Shown here: positions 26,401 through 34,882 of the stretch, one piece after another
Numbering within the stretch: the stretch's first letter is position 1
Layout: each line of letters starts with the position of its first letter
DNA from: Pelobacter propionicus DSM 2379
GTDB taxonomy: Bacteria > Desulfobacterota > Desulfuromonadia > Geobacterales > Pseudopelobacteraceae
Direction of reading: 5' to 3'
DNA: 64,000 nucleotides
Assembly (NCBI RefSeq): GCF_000015045.1
Contig: NC_008609.1
Location: forward strand, 496,001 to 560,000
Made by a program: the position numbers and the translations under genes
Notes under the pieces: model-generated
What the model saw: the letters and a program-made list of their open reading frames with translations, nothing else
Databases searched by the model: none
Told to the model about the DNA's origin: nothing

Positions 26401-26957
26401 GGGGGGAAGATGTCCAGGATCCCGCCCCGCACGGCAAAGGTGCCGCGGTCCTCCACCAGGGGGACGTTGGCGTAGCCCATCTTGACCAGTCTGCCCAGCA
26501 GTTCGTCCCGCTCGAACTCCTCGCCGCTGACCAGGTAGCAGGAGGATTCGCTGAAGAGTCCGCGGCCCAGGACCCGCTGCAGGGCTGCCGCCACCGGCAT
26601 GACCACCGCCCGTGCCAGGCCGTTCTGCAGGCGGAAGAGCGTGTCAAGTCTGGCGCCGGAGATGTCCGGATGGGGCGAGGTGGCCGAAAAGGGGGCCATG
26701 TCCCAGGCCGGAAAGGAGAGCGGGGCATGGCTGGGGGAGGCGAAGAAGGTCAGTTCGCGGAGGAATTCGTCGGCGGCAGCCTGGTCGGGGGTGAGCACCA
26801 GCAGGGTGCGGGTGGACCGGGCCAGGATGTCGGCCAGGATGCAGGCCGGGCTGGAGCCCTTCAGGCCGGGCAGGAGGATGTGTCTGCTGCCGCGCTCCAG
26901 CGCGTCAAGAATCGTGGCAGTGTGGGATATGCGTGATGGGGTGTCGGATTGTGTCAT
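23424..26957 (-). CDS. mfd: Transcription-repair coupling factor
   Basis: Mfd pushes stalled RNA polymerase off lesions and recruits UvrA. The 1177-residue protein has the UvrB-like N-terminal region (about 30-350), the RNA-polymerase-interaction domain around 500-570 (HVDHGIGLYRGLQ...YLPVDRL), and RecG-like helicase domains. These carry Walker A GDVGYGKTEVALR near residue 660, DEEQRFGV, TATPIPRTLYM and the QLRGRVGRSSQRGYAYLL motif. A C-terminal TRCF domain ends the protein. Length fits the family (about 1150). No clear ribosome site is seen at the start. The stop is followed by the converging barrel gene at 23338. Confidence 0.97.
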   Translation of the reverse strand: MTQSDTPSRISHTATILDALERGSRHILLPGLKGSSPACILADILARSTRTLLVLTPDQAAADEFLRELTFFASPSHAPLSFPAWDMAPFSATSPHPDISGARLDTLFRLQNGLARAVVMPVAAALQRVLGRGLFSESSCYLVSGEEFERDELLGRLVKMGYANVPLVEDRGTFAVRGGILDIFPPNLSAPVRIEFFGDTAETIRTFDPLTQRSLHPLEELVLLPSREIILTDGVLADIAPRLKGCCDDLEIPANRRREILENLKSAVYFRGVEYLQPLLHPGLETIFDYAPDASLALLDPQAIQEAITTFGRELEDGEATARQNGLPHSPRQELYLDGEQLRELMENRGRLELSGLLLEEPQGPAVITIPCQDNTDLRVTVSKETTQALTPLSRSLRQWLDSGFRVLIACHQNAQAERLRELLTPYRIPCAISEASFAETVQGEAQGDASPDGVVTLLQGDLSRGFRLLEARLVLIAEEELFGKRVRRRGISEVRKKQILSSLAELKPGDHMVHVDHGIGLYRGLQHISVSGVGGDFLLLEYNGGDKLYLPVDRLALVQRYVGPEGSSPSLDKLGGVSWEKSKGKARKAIEELAGELLEIYAKRQICEGFSFSPPDEMYREFEASFAWEETPDQLSAINDVLADMQHSRPMDRLVCGDVGYGKTEVALRGAFKAALDGKQVGVLVPTTILAQQHFETFHERLKEYPVRVEALSRFRTPKEQKAILERLKKGEIDIVIGTHRLLQKDVAFKDLGLLIIDEEQRFGVKDKERLKAFRAVVDVMTLTATPIPRTLYMSMMGIRDLSIIDTPPVDRLAVKTIVARFSEELVREAIMRELRRGGQVFFVHNRVQTIAKRAELIAALVPEAKIAVGHGQMGEQELEKVMLGFMHGETNLLICTTIIESGLDIPNANTLIVDHADRFGLSQLYQLRGRVGRSSQRGYAYLLIPGEGSLTSDARERLKILQDISELGAGFRIATHDMEIRGAGDMLGSRQSGTVIEIGFELYNQMLEETICRMRGEEMIEQVEPEINLKVPAFIPETYVRDTGQRLVIYKKLTQAESEEDVLDVQNEVSDRFGKYPLATAYLFETMKLRIMLKKLLVRQIDYDGKDVVISFHPRTPASPDTIIAMMRNEPKRYRFTPDYRLTCGVKGTAFEEIIDAARTALLRLLPTETAQQKT

Positions 26958-26991
26958 GTGGGATTCTGGATCGAACAGGGGCTGCTGGCGG

Positions 26992-27549
26992 CTATTTGCG
27001 CGTGCCGGCCTTGATTTTGGGCTTGCCGTTTTCCACCACCACGCGGAAGTGGAGATCGTCGGTTCCCAGCCTGGCGATCAGGGCCGGTGTGCTCTTTGCG
27101 ATGCTGGCGGCCACCATTTCACGGGTCAGGCTCTCCACCGGCATGTGGCAGGTCATGCGCGCTTCGCGCAACTCGTTGAACAGACGGTCAATATCTGCAT
27201 CCCGGGATGGCTGTTCCCCCTGTTCCCGGCCAAGGGCGCCGCTGTCGCGCTGCCGCTGTCGCAAGTCGCTGATGAAACGGTCACGGGAGTACCTGCCCTC
27301 TTCCATCAGGCGAAGGATGCGGTTCCAGTGCTCGCGGTAGGTGTTCAGGCGGGCCGTCAGCATGGTGAAGCGGTGCCTGAGCATGGTGTTGTTGATGGTG
27401 GTGCCGGCGTGACGGCGCACCAGCTTCTCCACCTCGCCCAGCAGTTGCAGCGGCTCACGCTTTTCCATGCCGATGAAGTACTGTTCGTAGCGGGTAATCA
27501 AGTTTGTCAGCTGGCGCTCCAGCAGAGCCAGGTCGTCGACGAGGGCCAT
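26992..27549 (-). CDS. Small conserved protein, MXAN_5187 C-terminal-domain-like
   Basis: The 185-residue soluble protein starts MALVDDLALLERQLTNLITRYEQYFIG and continues EKREPLQLLGEVEKLVRRHAG...NNTMLRHRFTMLTARLNTYREHWNRILRLMEEGRY, all helical and charged. This run resembles the C-terminal domain named after Myxococcus MXAN_5187, which I recall from Geobacter proteins. No function is known. The C-terminal 60 residues (VESLTREMVAASIAKSTPA, FRVVVENGKPKIKAG) form a separate small alpha/beta unit. It sits 34 bases upstream of mfd on the same strand, so co-transcription is likely. The ATG at 27549 was chosen because the domain begins there. A longer in-frame version reaches 27687 without support. 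Confidence 0.6.
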   Translation of the reverse strand: MALVDDLALLERQLTNLITRYEQYFIGMEKREPLQLLGEVEKLVRRHAGTTINNTMLRHRFTMLTARLNTYREHWNRILRLMEEGRYSRDRFISDLRQRQRDSGALGREQGEQPSRDADIDRLFNELREARMTCHMPVESLTREMVAASIAKSTPALIARLGTDDLHFRVVVENGKPKIKAGTRK

Positions 27550-27641
27550 GGTGTTTTGTTCTTTCAGGATCAATGGGATAGGCGCGGTAAGAATATATCC
27601 AAAGCCCATGGCAAGTAAAGTCCTAATCGGCGCATATTGAC

Positions 27642-27670
27642 TTGACGCTGGTTCGGGCATCGCATAAACT
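27642..27670 (+). promoter_or_regulatory. Sigma-70-like promoter for glmU
   Basis: TTGACG (27642-27647) and TAAACT (27665-27670) are spaced by 17 bases, about 45 bases before the start codon. Confidence 0.5.
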
Positions 27671-27719
27671 GATTCGCGCTTATACATTAATACTCTTTAT
27701 GATAGGAATGGACGATACC

Positions 27720-29102
27720 ATGGAGAATGTCGCAGCCATCATCCTTGCTGCGGGCAAGGGAACCCGCATGAAATCCGGGCTGGTCAAGGTGCTTCACCCC
27801 ATAGCGGGACGACCGATGATTGACTGGCCGCTGGAGGCTGCCCGTGGAGCGGGGGCCGCGCCGGTGGTGCTGGTGGTGGGGCATCAGGCCGAGGCGGTAC
27901 GGGAGAGATTTCAGGGGGCAGGGGATATCGCCTGTGCCCTGCAGGCCGAGCAGTTGGGCACCGGCCATGCCGTTGCTTGCGCGGCTCCGGCCCTGGCCGG
28001 CTTTTCCGGTACGGTGCTGATCCTCTGCGGCGACACGCCGCTTTTACGCGGCGGAACTCTGACTGACCTGCTCGCCTTCCACCGCTCGCAGGGAGCGGCG
28101 GTCACGGTGCTGACCGCCCGCATGGAAAACCCCCACGGCTACGGCCGGGTGCTGCGGGACGAGGCGGGACGGGTGCTGCGCATCGTGGAGCAGAAGGACG
28201 CCAGCCCGCAAGAGTGCTCCGTCCGCGAGATCAACAGCGGCATCTACTGCATGGAAGCCGGTTTCCTGTTCGACAACATCGGTTCCTTAGGCAACGATAA
28301 CGCCCAGAACGAATTTTACCTGACCGACCTGGTGGCCATGGCTGCCCAGAAGGGGGCGACCTGCCTGGCCATGGCCATCGAAGACAGTGACGAGATCATG
28401 GGGGTCAATGACCGCGCCCAACTGGCCCAGGCGGCCCGCATCCTGCGCCGGCGCATCAACCGCGACCTGATGCTCTCCGGCGTGTCGCTGGTCGATCCGG
28501 AGCAGACCTACATCGACCAGGGGGTCGTTATCGGCCCGGATACGCTGATCCACCCCAACTGCTCCATCAGCGGCCCTACGCAGATCGGCAACGGATGCCA
28601 GATCGAAAGCGGCGTCTCCATATCCTCCTGCCGCATCGGTGACCGCTGCCGCATCAAGGCCGGCTCGGTGCTGGAGGATTCGGAGCTCCGCGCGGATGTG
28701 GCCGTGGGGCCCATGGCCCATCTGCGCCCCGGAACGGTGCTGAACGACCACGTCAAAATCGGCAATTTCGTGGAAACCAAGAAGACGGTCATGGGCGAGG
28801 GATCCAAGGCTTCCCACCTGACCTATCTGGGGGACGCCGAGATCGGACGCGACGTGAACATCGGCTGCGGCACGATCACCTGCAATTACGATGGCGTTAA
28901 AAAGCACCGCACCCTGATCGGCGACAACGTGTTCGTCGGCAGTGACGTGCAACTGGTGGCGCCGGTCAGGGTGGGGGCCGACTCACTGATCGCCGCCGGC
29001 ACGACCGTGACGCGTGATGTCCCTGCCGGTTCCCTGGCCATCAGCCGCACCCCCCAGGTGAACAGGGAAGGGTGGCGCATCAGGATGAAAAAGAAAACAT
29101 GA
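27720..29102 (+). CDS. glmU: Bifunctional GlcN-1-P acetyltransferase / GlcNAc-1-P uridyltransferase
   Basis: GlmU makes UDP-GlcNAc for peptidoglycan and LPS. The 460-residue protein starts MENVAAIILAAGKGTRMKSG, with the nucleotide loop followed by LVKVLHPIAGRPM and the CGDTPLL metal site. After the linker, the left-handed beta-helix of hexapeptide repeats (about 250-450) carries the acetyltransferase site HLTYLGDAEIG and NIGCGTITCNYDG. Length matches the family. In-frame ATGs also exist at 27699 and 27708. The chosen one has AGGA about 12 bases upstream, so the exact start is somewhat uncertain. The next gene begins about 50 bases later on the same strand. Confidence 0.96.
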   Translation: MENVAAIILAAGKGTRMKSGLVKVLHPIAGRPMIDWPLEAARGAGAAPVVLVVGHQAEAVRERFQGAGDIACALQAEQLGTGHAVACAAPALAGFSGTVLILCGDTPLLRGGTLTDLLAFHRSQGAAVTVLTARMENPHGYGRVLRDEAGRVLRIVEQKDASPQECSVREINSGIYCMEAGFLFDNIGSLGNDNAQNEFYLTDLVAMAAQKGATCLAMAIEDSDEIMGVNDRAQLAQAARILRRRINRDLMLSGVSLVDPEQTYIDQGVVIGPDTLIHPNCSISGPTQIGNGCQIESGVSISSCRIGDRCRIKAGSVLEDSELRADVAVGPMAHLRPGTVLNDHVKIGNFVETKKTVMGEGSKASHLTYLGDAEIGRDVNIGCGTITCNYDGVKKHRTLIGDNVFVGSDVQLVAPVRVGADSLIAAGTTVTRDVPAGSLAISRTPQVNREGWRIRMKKKT

Positions 29103-29151
29103 ATTCCCTGCTTCGGAAGGGGAACAGCGGAATGTGGCGCGGAGAACGACC

Positions 29152-31269
29152 GTGACGAGACTTGAGCGGCAGAGCAGCGCACGCACCAGAATCCTGATCG
29201 TGGAGGATGATTGCGGTTTCGCGGAGCTGATGGCATCCATCCTGGAAGAGGGGGGCTTTTCCTGCTGCTGTGCCTCCAGCGGCAAGGAAGCCCTGATCTG
29301 GCTGGTCGCCCAATCTCCCAAGCTGGTTATCCTGGATTACTCCCTGCCTGATATGACCGGAGCGTCATTGATCGAGCGGATGCGGGAGCTGGGCGGGAAT
29401 ACCCCTTTCATCGTCGTGACCGGCAAGGACGACGCCAGCCTGGCGGTGGAAATGATGAAGACCGGCGCCTGCGACTACCTGCTCAAGGACACCTCCTTCC
29501 TGGACCGCCTGCTTGCCGTTGTCGTCCGTGCCCTGCAGGAGGTCGAGACCAGGGAACGGCTGGATCGCGCCAAGCATTCCCTGCGTCTGAGCGAGGCGCG
29601 CCTGGCCCGTGCCCAGAAGATCGCCCGTCTGGGGAGCTGGGAATGGGACGTCAGGGCGGGAGAAATCTACTGGTCGGACGAGCTCTACCGCATCTTCGGG
29701 TTCACCCCGGGTGAGCCGAAACGGATCAGCAAGGAGTGGATCTACAGCCTGATCCACCCGGCCGATCTGCCCGCCTTCAAGCAGCAACTGCTCACCTCGG
29801 TCAAGACGCTCCAGTCCTTCAACATGATTTACCATACTACCTCACGCAGTGGTGGGGAGCTGGTGGTCAACATCCAAGGCGAGGTGGAGCGGGGAGAGGA
29901 CGGCAGGGCCTGGCTGATCTCCGGGACCGTGCTGGATATCACCGCCCGCATCAAGGCCGAGAGCGAGATTCACCACCTGATCAACTACGACACCCTGACC
30001 GGTCTGCCCAACCGCAGCCTGCTGCACGACCGCCTCAGGCAGGCCATAGCCCAGGCAGCCCAGGACAGGCACATGGTCTGGGTGCTCTGCCTGGACCTGG
30101 ACCGCTTCAAGGGGGTCAACGACACCCTGGGGCACCGTTCCGGCGACAAGCTGCTCCAGGAGGTGGCCCGACGCCTGGCCGCCTGCGTGCGCGAGAGCGA
30201 TACCCTGGCCCGGCTGGGCGGCGACGAATTCGTCGTCGTGCTGGACGGGGTGGTCAGCGAGAAGGGGGCCAGCATCGTCGCCAAGAAGATCCTTACGCTG
30301 ATAGCGGAACCGATCCCCATCGACGATCACGAACTGTACACCACCGCCAGCATCGGCATCGCCGCCTACCCCATGGACGGCGAGGACGGCCACACCCTGC
30401 TGAAGCATGCCGACCTGGCCATGTACAAGGCCAAGGAGCTGGACCGCAACAACTTCCACTTCTTCTCCCATGACATGAACATCAAGGTCATGGAGCGGAT
30501 GATGCTGGAAAACTCCATGCGCAAGGCGTTGGAGCGGGACGAGTTCTTCCTGGTGTACCAGCCCCAGGTGGATGCCCGCAGCGGACGGATCACGGGGGTC
30601 GAGGCGCTTTTGCGCTGGAATCATCCCGACATGGGACTCTTGACCCCGGACCGGTTCATCTACCTGGCCGAGGAAACAGGTTTCATCGTTCCGCTGGGCG
30701 AATGGGTACTGATGACCGCCTGCCGCCAGAATCGGGCCTGGCAGAAGCTGGGCTTCCCGCCGCTGCGGGTGGCGGTCAACCTGTCCGGCAAGCAGTTCGG
30801 CCAGCATCGCCTGGACGAGATGATCTCGGCCATTCTGCTGGAGACCGGCCTGGAGCCGGAGTGGCTGGAACTGGAGATCACCGAGAGCGCCATCATGCGG
30901 AACGCCGACCAGAACATCGCCATCCTACGCAGCCTGAAAGAGAAGGGCATCTCCCTGGCCATCGACGACTTCGGCACCGGCTATTCATCCCTCTCCTACC
31001 TGAAACACTTCCCCATCACCCGCCTCAAGATCGACAAAACCTTTGTGCAGGACATCACCACCAACCCGGATGACGCGGCAATCGCCGAGATCATCATCGC
31101 CATGGCCCAGACCCTCAAGCTGAACGTCATCGCCGAAGGGGTCGAGACCAGGGCCCAGATGGAGTTTCTCTCCACCCATACCTGCTTTGAAATGCAGGGC
31201 TACCTGTTCAGCCGCCCCCTCACGACGGACAAATTCGTCTACCTGCTCAGGGACGGGATCAGCTACTGA
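29152..31269 (+). CDS. Receiver-PAS-GGDEF-EAL signalling protein
   Basis: The protein is about 705 residues. Domains in order: a CheY-like receiver (about 8-125) with DD near the start, phospho-Asp in LVILDYSLPD and a conserved Lys in LLKDTS; a PAS/PAC fold (about 160-275) with GSWEWDVRAGEIYWSDELYRIFG; GGDEF (about 285-445) with intact LGGDEF and an RESD I-site; EAL (about 460-700) with GVEALLRW, DDFGTGYSSLSYL and VIAEGVET. Both cyclase and phosphodiesterase motifs are complete, so the net direction cannot be read off. The GTG at 29152 follows GGAGA. An upstream GTG at 29134 is possible. A partner kinase is not adjacent. Confidence 0.88.
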   Translation: MTRLERQSSARTRILIVEDDCGFAELMASILEEGGFSCCCASSGKEALIWLVAQSPKLVILDYSLPDMTGASLIERMRELGGNTPFIVVTGKDDASLAVEMMKTGACDYLLKDTSFLDRLLAVVVRALQEVETRERLDRAKHSLRLSEARLARAQKIARLGSWEWDVRAGEIYWSDELYRIFGFTPGEPKRISKEWIYSLIHPADLPAFKQQLLTSVKTLQSFNMIYHTTSRSGGELVVNIQGEVERGEDGRAWLISGTVLDITARIKAESEIHHLINYDTLTGLPNRSLLHDRLRQAIAQAAQDRHMVWVLCLDLDRFKGVNDTLGHRSGDKLLQEVARRLAACVRESDTLARLGGDEFVVVLDGVVSEKGASIVAKKILTLIAEPIPIDDHELYTTASIGIAAYPMDGEDGHTLLKHADLAMYKAKELDRNNFHFFSHDMNIKVMERMMLENSMRKALERDEFFLVYQPQVDARSGRITGVEALLRWNHPDMGLLTPDRFIYLAEETGFIVPLGEWVLMTACRQNRAWQKLGFPPLRVAVNLSGKQFGQHRLDEMISAILLETGLEPEWLELEITESAIMRNADQNIAILRSLKEKGISLAIDDFGTGYSSLSYLKHFPITRLKIDKTFVQDITTNPDDAAIAEIIIAMAQTLKLNVIAEGVETRAQMEFLSTHTCFEMQGYLFSRPLTTDKFVYLLRDGISY

Positions 31270-31373
31270 GTCTCCCCCTTCCGCAGCACTGATCCTGAAC
31301 ACATCTTCCCGCCAGCCGTCGTCTGAAATGTCTGCGTGTTGGTGTCTATGTGGGGAAGAATGAAGGGCCTGCC

Positions 31374-31709
31374 TCAGGCGATGAGCCCCTTATCCCGCAG
31401 GATCTGCTCAACCCGTTGCGAGTCCTCCACGGTAAAGGCAACCTTGACCCATTTGTTTTTGAGTTTGGCGAAGAAGATCCTGTCGCGGGTGGGGCGGTTC
31501 TGGTCTTCGGGAAACCAGGTGGTGAAGGTGCCGGTGCCGTGCAGCCGCCACTTGCCGTTCCAGAGGGAGGGGCTTTTGGGGATGATACGCTTGATGTCCG
31601 TGAACATGACCCGTTTGGGCTCGCCTCTGGGGTAGTAGTAGCGCTTGAAGATGATGGCGTCACTGGTGATGATCACCAGCCTGTCGGAGTAGATCGGTTC
31701 TATTCTCAT
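31374..31709 (-). CDS. Small PH-like hypothetical protein
   Basis: The 111-residue soluble protein has no signal peptide. Alternating strands (DRLVIITSDAIIFKRYYYP, RVMFTDIKRIIP, WRLHGTGTFTTWFPED, RIFFAKLKNKWVKVAFTVED) followed by a C-terminal helix (SQRVEQILRDKGL) resemble a bacterial pleckstrin-homology-like fold. I do not recognise a named family. It is convergent with the GGDEF-EAL gene and isolated from its minus-strand neighbour by about 220 bases. The function is unknown. Confidence 0.55.
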   Translation of the reverse strand: MRIEPIYSDRLVIITSDAIIFKRYYYPRGEPKRVMFTDIKRIIPKSPSLWNGKWRLHGTGTFTTWFPEDQNRPTRDRIFFAKLKNKWVKVAFTVEDSQRVEQILRDKGLIA

Positions 31710-31928
31710 GGTTTGTTTTTCCGTGATTTGGAGTGGTATCCGTTCGCGGTACAGGAGGGGCGTTTTCCTTTGCTCTGGAGAGATTCCTTTGGAAGCGTAT
31801 ATGAATAGGTATCAAGTGGAGCGCTGTACCTAATTATTGCGTATCGTACCTATACGTGATTTGTCCATGCGCCCCTCGGATTTCAAAAAGTCAAATACAG
31901 TACCCCAGTGCTTACCTACCTGTCAAAC

Positions 31929-33212
31929 TCAGACCCCCTGAATGGTTCTCAAGCAGTGGATCAGCCCGTCCAGATCAGCCGGGCTTGCGTGGCCTGCCCG
32001 CTCCAGCAGGGAAGGGACCGCCTGCTCGGCCGGGATGCGGGGGAACCCGTTGTCGGTCAGGTAATGCATCAGCCGCATGGTGCGGAAGGCGTCGAACCAG
32101 CCGTGGAATGCGGCCATCAGCCGTTCCCCGTCGCGGCTGTTTCTTTTCAGGTTGTCCCAGGCGTCGGCGAAGCCGGCCTGTTGCAGGAATGACCGCAGAA
32201 GGGGCGAGATGTCTTCGGCGCGGTGCAACAGGCGGGCGCCGTCGGCGCCGTCGTGGCTGGCCACGCATTGGAGCCACTCCCCCACGATCCCGAACAGGTG
32301 CGGTTGGTAGAAGAGAAAATCTTCCCCCTTGACGAGTATGTCCCCCACGGCGCGGCCGGTGCCGAAGGGGACGCGCTGGGAGGAGCGGGGCGAGGGGTGG
32401 ACCATGGTGCCTCGAAGAGGCGCAACGCCGCTGGTCTTGTGGATCTGTTGCAGGAAGTAGAAGTCCTCGCCAGCCTGGCGCTTGTTCATGCCGCCTGCCA
32501 TGGCGTAGGCCGAGGCGCGGCAGGCCATGGCGCTCCCCACGGTATGAAAGGCATAGGGGGAACCGGCCAGCTCCATGCCCAGCACATAGGCTCGCAGGAA
32601 CAGTTCGTAGCGTTCGATGGCCTCTTGTCCGCGAGGAGTGTCGGCCGACTGGTGGCGGAAGGGGAGGGATGCGCCGCCAGCCCGGCTGGTGGCGAAATGG
32701 TCTGTGATTGCCCCCAGGTAGTCGGGCTGCACCAGGGTGTCGGCATCCAGGCAGATCAGCTGGGGGTCGCCCTCGCCATAGTCGAGATGCCCGAGAGCCA
32801 GGTCCAGGCCGATCTTGCGGGCCAGCCCCACCCCCTGTTTGGGGGGCAGCCTGTTCCCGGGGGTTGCCGCATCGACCCAGCAGAGGTTGTCCAGTCCGAA
32901 TGCCTGTTTCCAGCGGGTCAAATCCTTAAGGGTCGCGAGATTGTCCTCCGTCTCCCGTTCCGAGGCGTTGTCCCGCTGGTTGACCACCACTAGGATCAGC
33001 GTATCCCGCAGCAGGCGAGGCGGGTTGGCTGCCAGGGAACGCAGGGTCGCGGACAGGTTTTGCTGTTCCGCCAGGGCCGGGATCACCACGGCGGCGGCGA
33101 AGCCCCTACCCGGCTGCTCACTCAGCCGCCACGCTCCCCCTGTTGCGCGCGTTCGCAGGTAGGTCGCCACCTGGCGGGGCAGGGGGTGCTCATGGGGGGA
33201 GGTCCGTTGCAT
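31929..33212 (-). CDS. Family 2-type glycosyltransferase
   Basis: The 427-residue protein has a GT-A core: AAVVIPALAEQQNLSATLRSL (nucleotide-binding first strand), LILVVVNQRDN, and LICLDADTLVQPDYLGAI with the DxD-type DAD motif. An acceptor region follows with GGASLPFRH, GSAMACRASAYAMAGGMNKRQAGEDF (ED near the catalytic site). No membrane helices are seen, so it is soluble or peripheral. The donor and acceptor cannot be deduced. The ATG at 33212 overlaps the stop of the upstream gene (TGATG), giving translational coupling, which fixes this start over a longer version. Confidence 0.78.
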   Translation of the reverse strand: MQRTSPHEHPLPRQVATYLRTRATGGAWRLSEQPGRGFAAAVVIPALAEQQNLSATLRSLAANPPRLLRDTLILVVVNQRDNASERETEDNLATLKDLTRWKQAFGLDNLCWVDAATPGNRLPPKQGVGLARKIGLDLALGHLDYGEGDPQLICLDADTLVQPDYLGAITDHFATSRAGGASLPFRHQSADTPRGQEAIERYELFLRAYVLGMELAGSPYAFHTVGSAMACRASAYAMAGGMNKRQAGEDFYFLQQIHKTSGVAPLRGTMVHPSPRSSQRVPFGTGRAVGDILVKGEDFLFYQPHLFGIVGEWLQCVASHDGADGARLLHRAEDISPLLRSFLQQAGFADAWDNLKRNSRDGERLMAAFHGWFDAFRTMRLMHYLTDNGFPRIPAEQAVPSLLERAGHASPADLDGLIHCLRTIQGV

Positions 33213-33796
33213 CACTTCTGGTTCCAATAGGTTTTCGGATCGAAATCGGCGACGTCGATCTTTCCGAAATCCCGGGGCGGGATGTGGCGGATTGATCTCC
33301 CCTGCTCCGGGTCGCTGACGTGGAACGAGTCGGTCTGCACCAGCACCAGCTGCCAGGTATCGTCCCTGCGGGAGTAGTTGAATCTGGTGGTGACCGACCA
33401 GCGCCAGGCGCTTCCCCCGTAGTGGGAAATGGAGAAGCTCTTCCGCCCCGCGCTGATTCCCTGGAAGGGGTCGCCCATCATGCCGCCGCAGCTGGAGCAG
33501 TACACGGCCCTGTCGTTGCGCTTGGCCAGCTTCAGCGAGCCATCCTTCCAGCGGGTGATGATCAACAGGGAGCGTTCTCCCCCGTCGTTTCCGTTTGTTT
33601 CCAGCACGATCAGATAGTCCGTCAGGTTGTCGCCGTTCAGGTCGGCGGTTTCAAGGGCGAGCAGACAGGTTCCCGCAGGGATGAACGGCCTGATCTCCCC
33701 TGGTGCCTTGATGTCGTCTGCGCACGAAGAGTCCGCCCGGGCACTGCTGGCTACCAGCAGAAACAGCATCACCACAACCATTGTCGATCGTATCAT
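33212..33796 (-). CDS. Exported protein with an FG-GAP/EF-like Asn-Gly-Asp segment
   Basis: The 194-residue protein has a signal peptide (MIRSTMVVVMLFLLVASSARA). The mature chain has LALETADLNGDNLTDYLIVLE, a calcium-loop-like DxNGDxxxD typical of FG-GAP/VCBS repeats, then a beta-rich stretch (RSLLIITRWKDGSLKLAKRND) and a CSSCGG pair. The C-terminus contains RFNYSRRDDTWQLVLVQTDSF. I recognise no named family for the whole protein. GGAGAGGA lies 5 bases before the ATG at 33796. Its stop overlaps the start of the glycosyltransferase, so it may work on the same glycan or cell-surface task (inference). Confidence 0.6.
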   Translation of the reverse strand: MIRSTMVVVMLFLLVASSARADSSCADDIKAPGEIRPFIPAGTCLLALETADLNGDNLTDYLIVLETNGNDGGERSLLIITRWKDGSLKLAKRNDRAVYCSSCGGMMGDPFQGISAGRKSFSISHYGGSAWRWSVTTRFNYSRRDDTWQLVLVQTDSFHVSDPEQGRSIRHIPPRDFGKIDVADFDPKTYWNQK

Positions 33797-33825
33797 CAAT
33801 CCTCTCCAGTGAGTCCGGCCAGATC

Positions 33826-34074
33826 TCATCGCGACTGCTCCCCGGCATTCCCGGCCAACCGCTCCATCTCGAAGCGCAGCACCATGGGCGCTATCCTACT
33901 CTGATCCAGGATGTCGCAGGCGATGTGCCGTTCCTCCTGGCGGCAGATCCTGGCCAGGCCGCTTTCAACACCCTGGTCGTCTCCGGGGTTGCTGAAAGTG
34001 TAGACCCGGTTTTCGCAGCCAATCCTGACCCCTGCTCCACAGGCGCTTGCGTAGTATTCGGCGTCTCTGTTCAT
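33826..34074 (-). CDS. Small hypothetical protein downstream of response regulator
   Basis: The 82-residue protein starts MNRDAEYYASACGAGVRIG and is soluble and charged (GLARICRQEERHIACDILDQSR). It has three Cys but no recognisable metal motif. An AAGGTG site is near the ATG. It lies about 95 bases after the response regulator and 29 bases before the next exported gene, all on the minus strand. No family is recognised. It may be an accessory of the two-component operon, but this is only positional. Confidence 0.45.
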   Translation of the reverse strand: MNRDAEYYASACGAGVRIGCENRVYTFSNPGDDQGVESGLARICRQEERHIACDILDQSRIAPMVLRFEMERLAGNAGEQSR

Positions 34075-34169
34075 GGATTCACCTTCGGCGGTTGCCGGTT
34101 TCCGTGGAGGCCTGCTGCTGATGGCGCATGATGCCCCCATGTTCCCCGGGTTCCTGGAAAAGCGCTACC

Positions 34170-34880
34170 CTACCCCTTCCTGCTGAACCTGTACCCCACC
34201 CCGCGCACGGTCTGGAAGTGCGTCGGCTTGGCCGGGTCCGGCTCGAAGTAGCGGCGCAGGCGGACGATAAAGTTGTCCAGGGTCCTGGTCTCAGTGTCGC
34301 TGCTGTAGCCCCACACCTTCTGGAGCAGCTCCCCCCGCGGGATGGCCTGACCCTCCTTCTGGAAGAAGATCGACAGTACCCTCACCTCCATCTCGGTCAG
34401 GTCGATCTCTCCCTGGGCGGTGCGGGCGCGGTAGGAGAGCAGGAACACCTCGTTGGAGCCGAAGCAATACCCCTCCTCCACCGGGTCGGGACGGTACCAG
34501 GAGGAGCGGCGCAGCATCCCCTTGACCCGCAGCAGGAATTCCACCAGGTTGAACGGCTTGGTCAGGTAGTCGTCGGCGCCGGTCTCCAGGCCGTGCACCC
34601 GGTCGCTCTCCTCGGAGCGGGCGGTGAGCATCAGGATCGGCACCCGCCCGTCCATCCGGCGCACCGACTGGCAGACCTGGAAGCCGTCCATGCCGGGGAG
34701 CATCACGTCCAGGATGATCAGGTCGAAATGCTCGAACTGCAGCGCTTCCAGTGCCTTCTCGCCGGTGGCGAAGTGGCTGATCCGGCATCCATCTTCCTCC
34801 AGGTTGAAACAGATCCCCCGCGCCAGGTGAATCTCGTCCTCGACCAGCATGATGTGCGGTTTTTCCGTATCCCTGTTCAT
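34170..34880 (-). CDS. OmpR/PhoB-type response regulator
   Basis: The 236-residue protein has a receiver domain (about 8-125) with acidic VEDE, phospho-Asp in LIILDVMLPGMDG, Thr in LMLTAR and Lys in YLTKPFN. A winged-helix Trans_reg_C domain (about 135-233) follows, with DLTEMEVRVLSIFF, a recognition helix in TRTLDNFIVRLRRYF and GVGYRF. It should bind direct-repeat operators when phosphorylated. Its start is 2 bases after the stop of the histidine kinase, which is the obvious partner. The target genes are not evident. Confidence 0.93.
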   Translation of the reverse strand: MNRDTEKPHIMLVEDEIHLARGICFNLEEDGCRISHFATGEKALEALQFEHFDLIILDVMLPGMDGFQVCQSVRRMDGRVPILMLTARSEESDRVHGLETGADDYLTKPFNLVEFLLRVKGMLRRSSWYRPDPVEEGYCFGSNEVFLLSYRARTAQGEIDLTEMEVRVLSIFFQKEGQAIPRGELLQKVWGYSSDTETRTLDNFIVRLRRYFEPDPAKPTHFQTVRGVGYRFSRKG

Positions 34881-34882
34881 CT

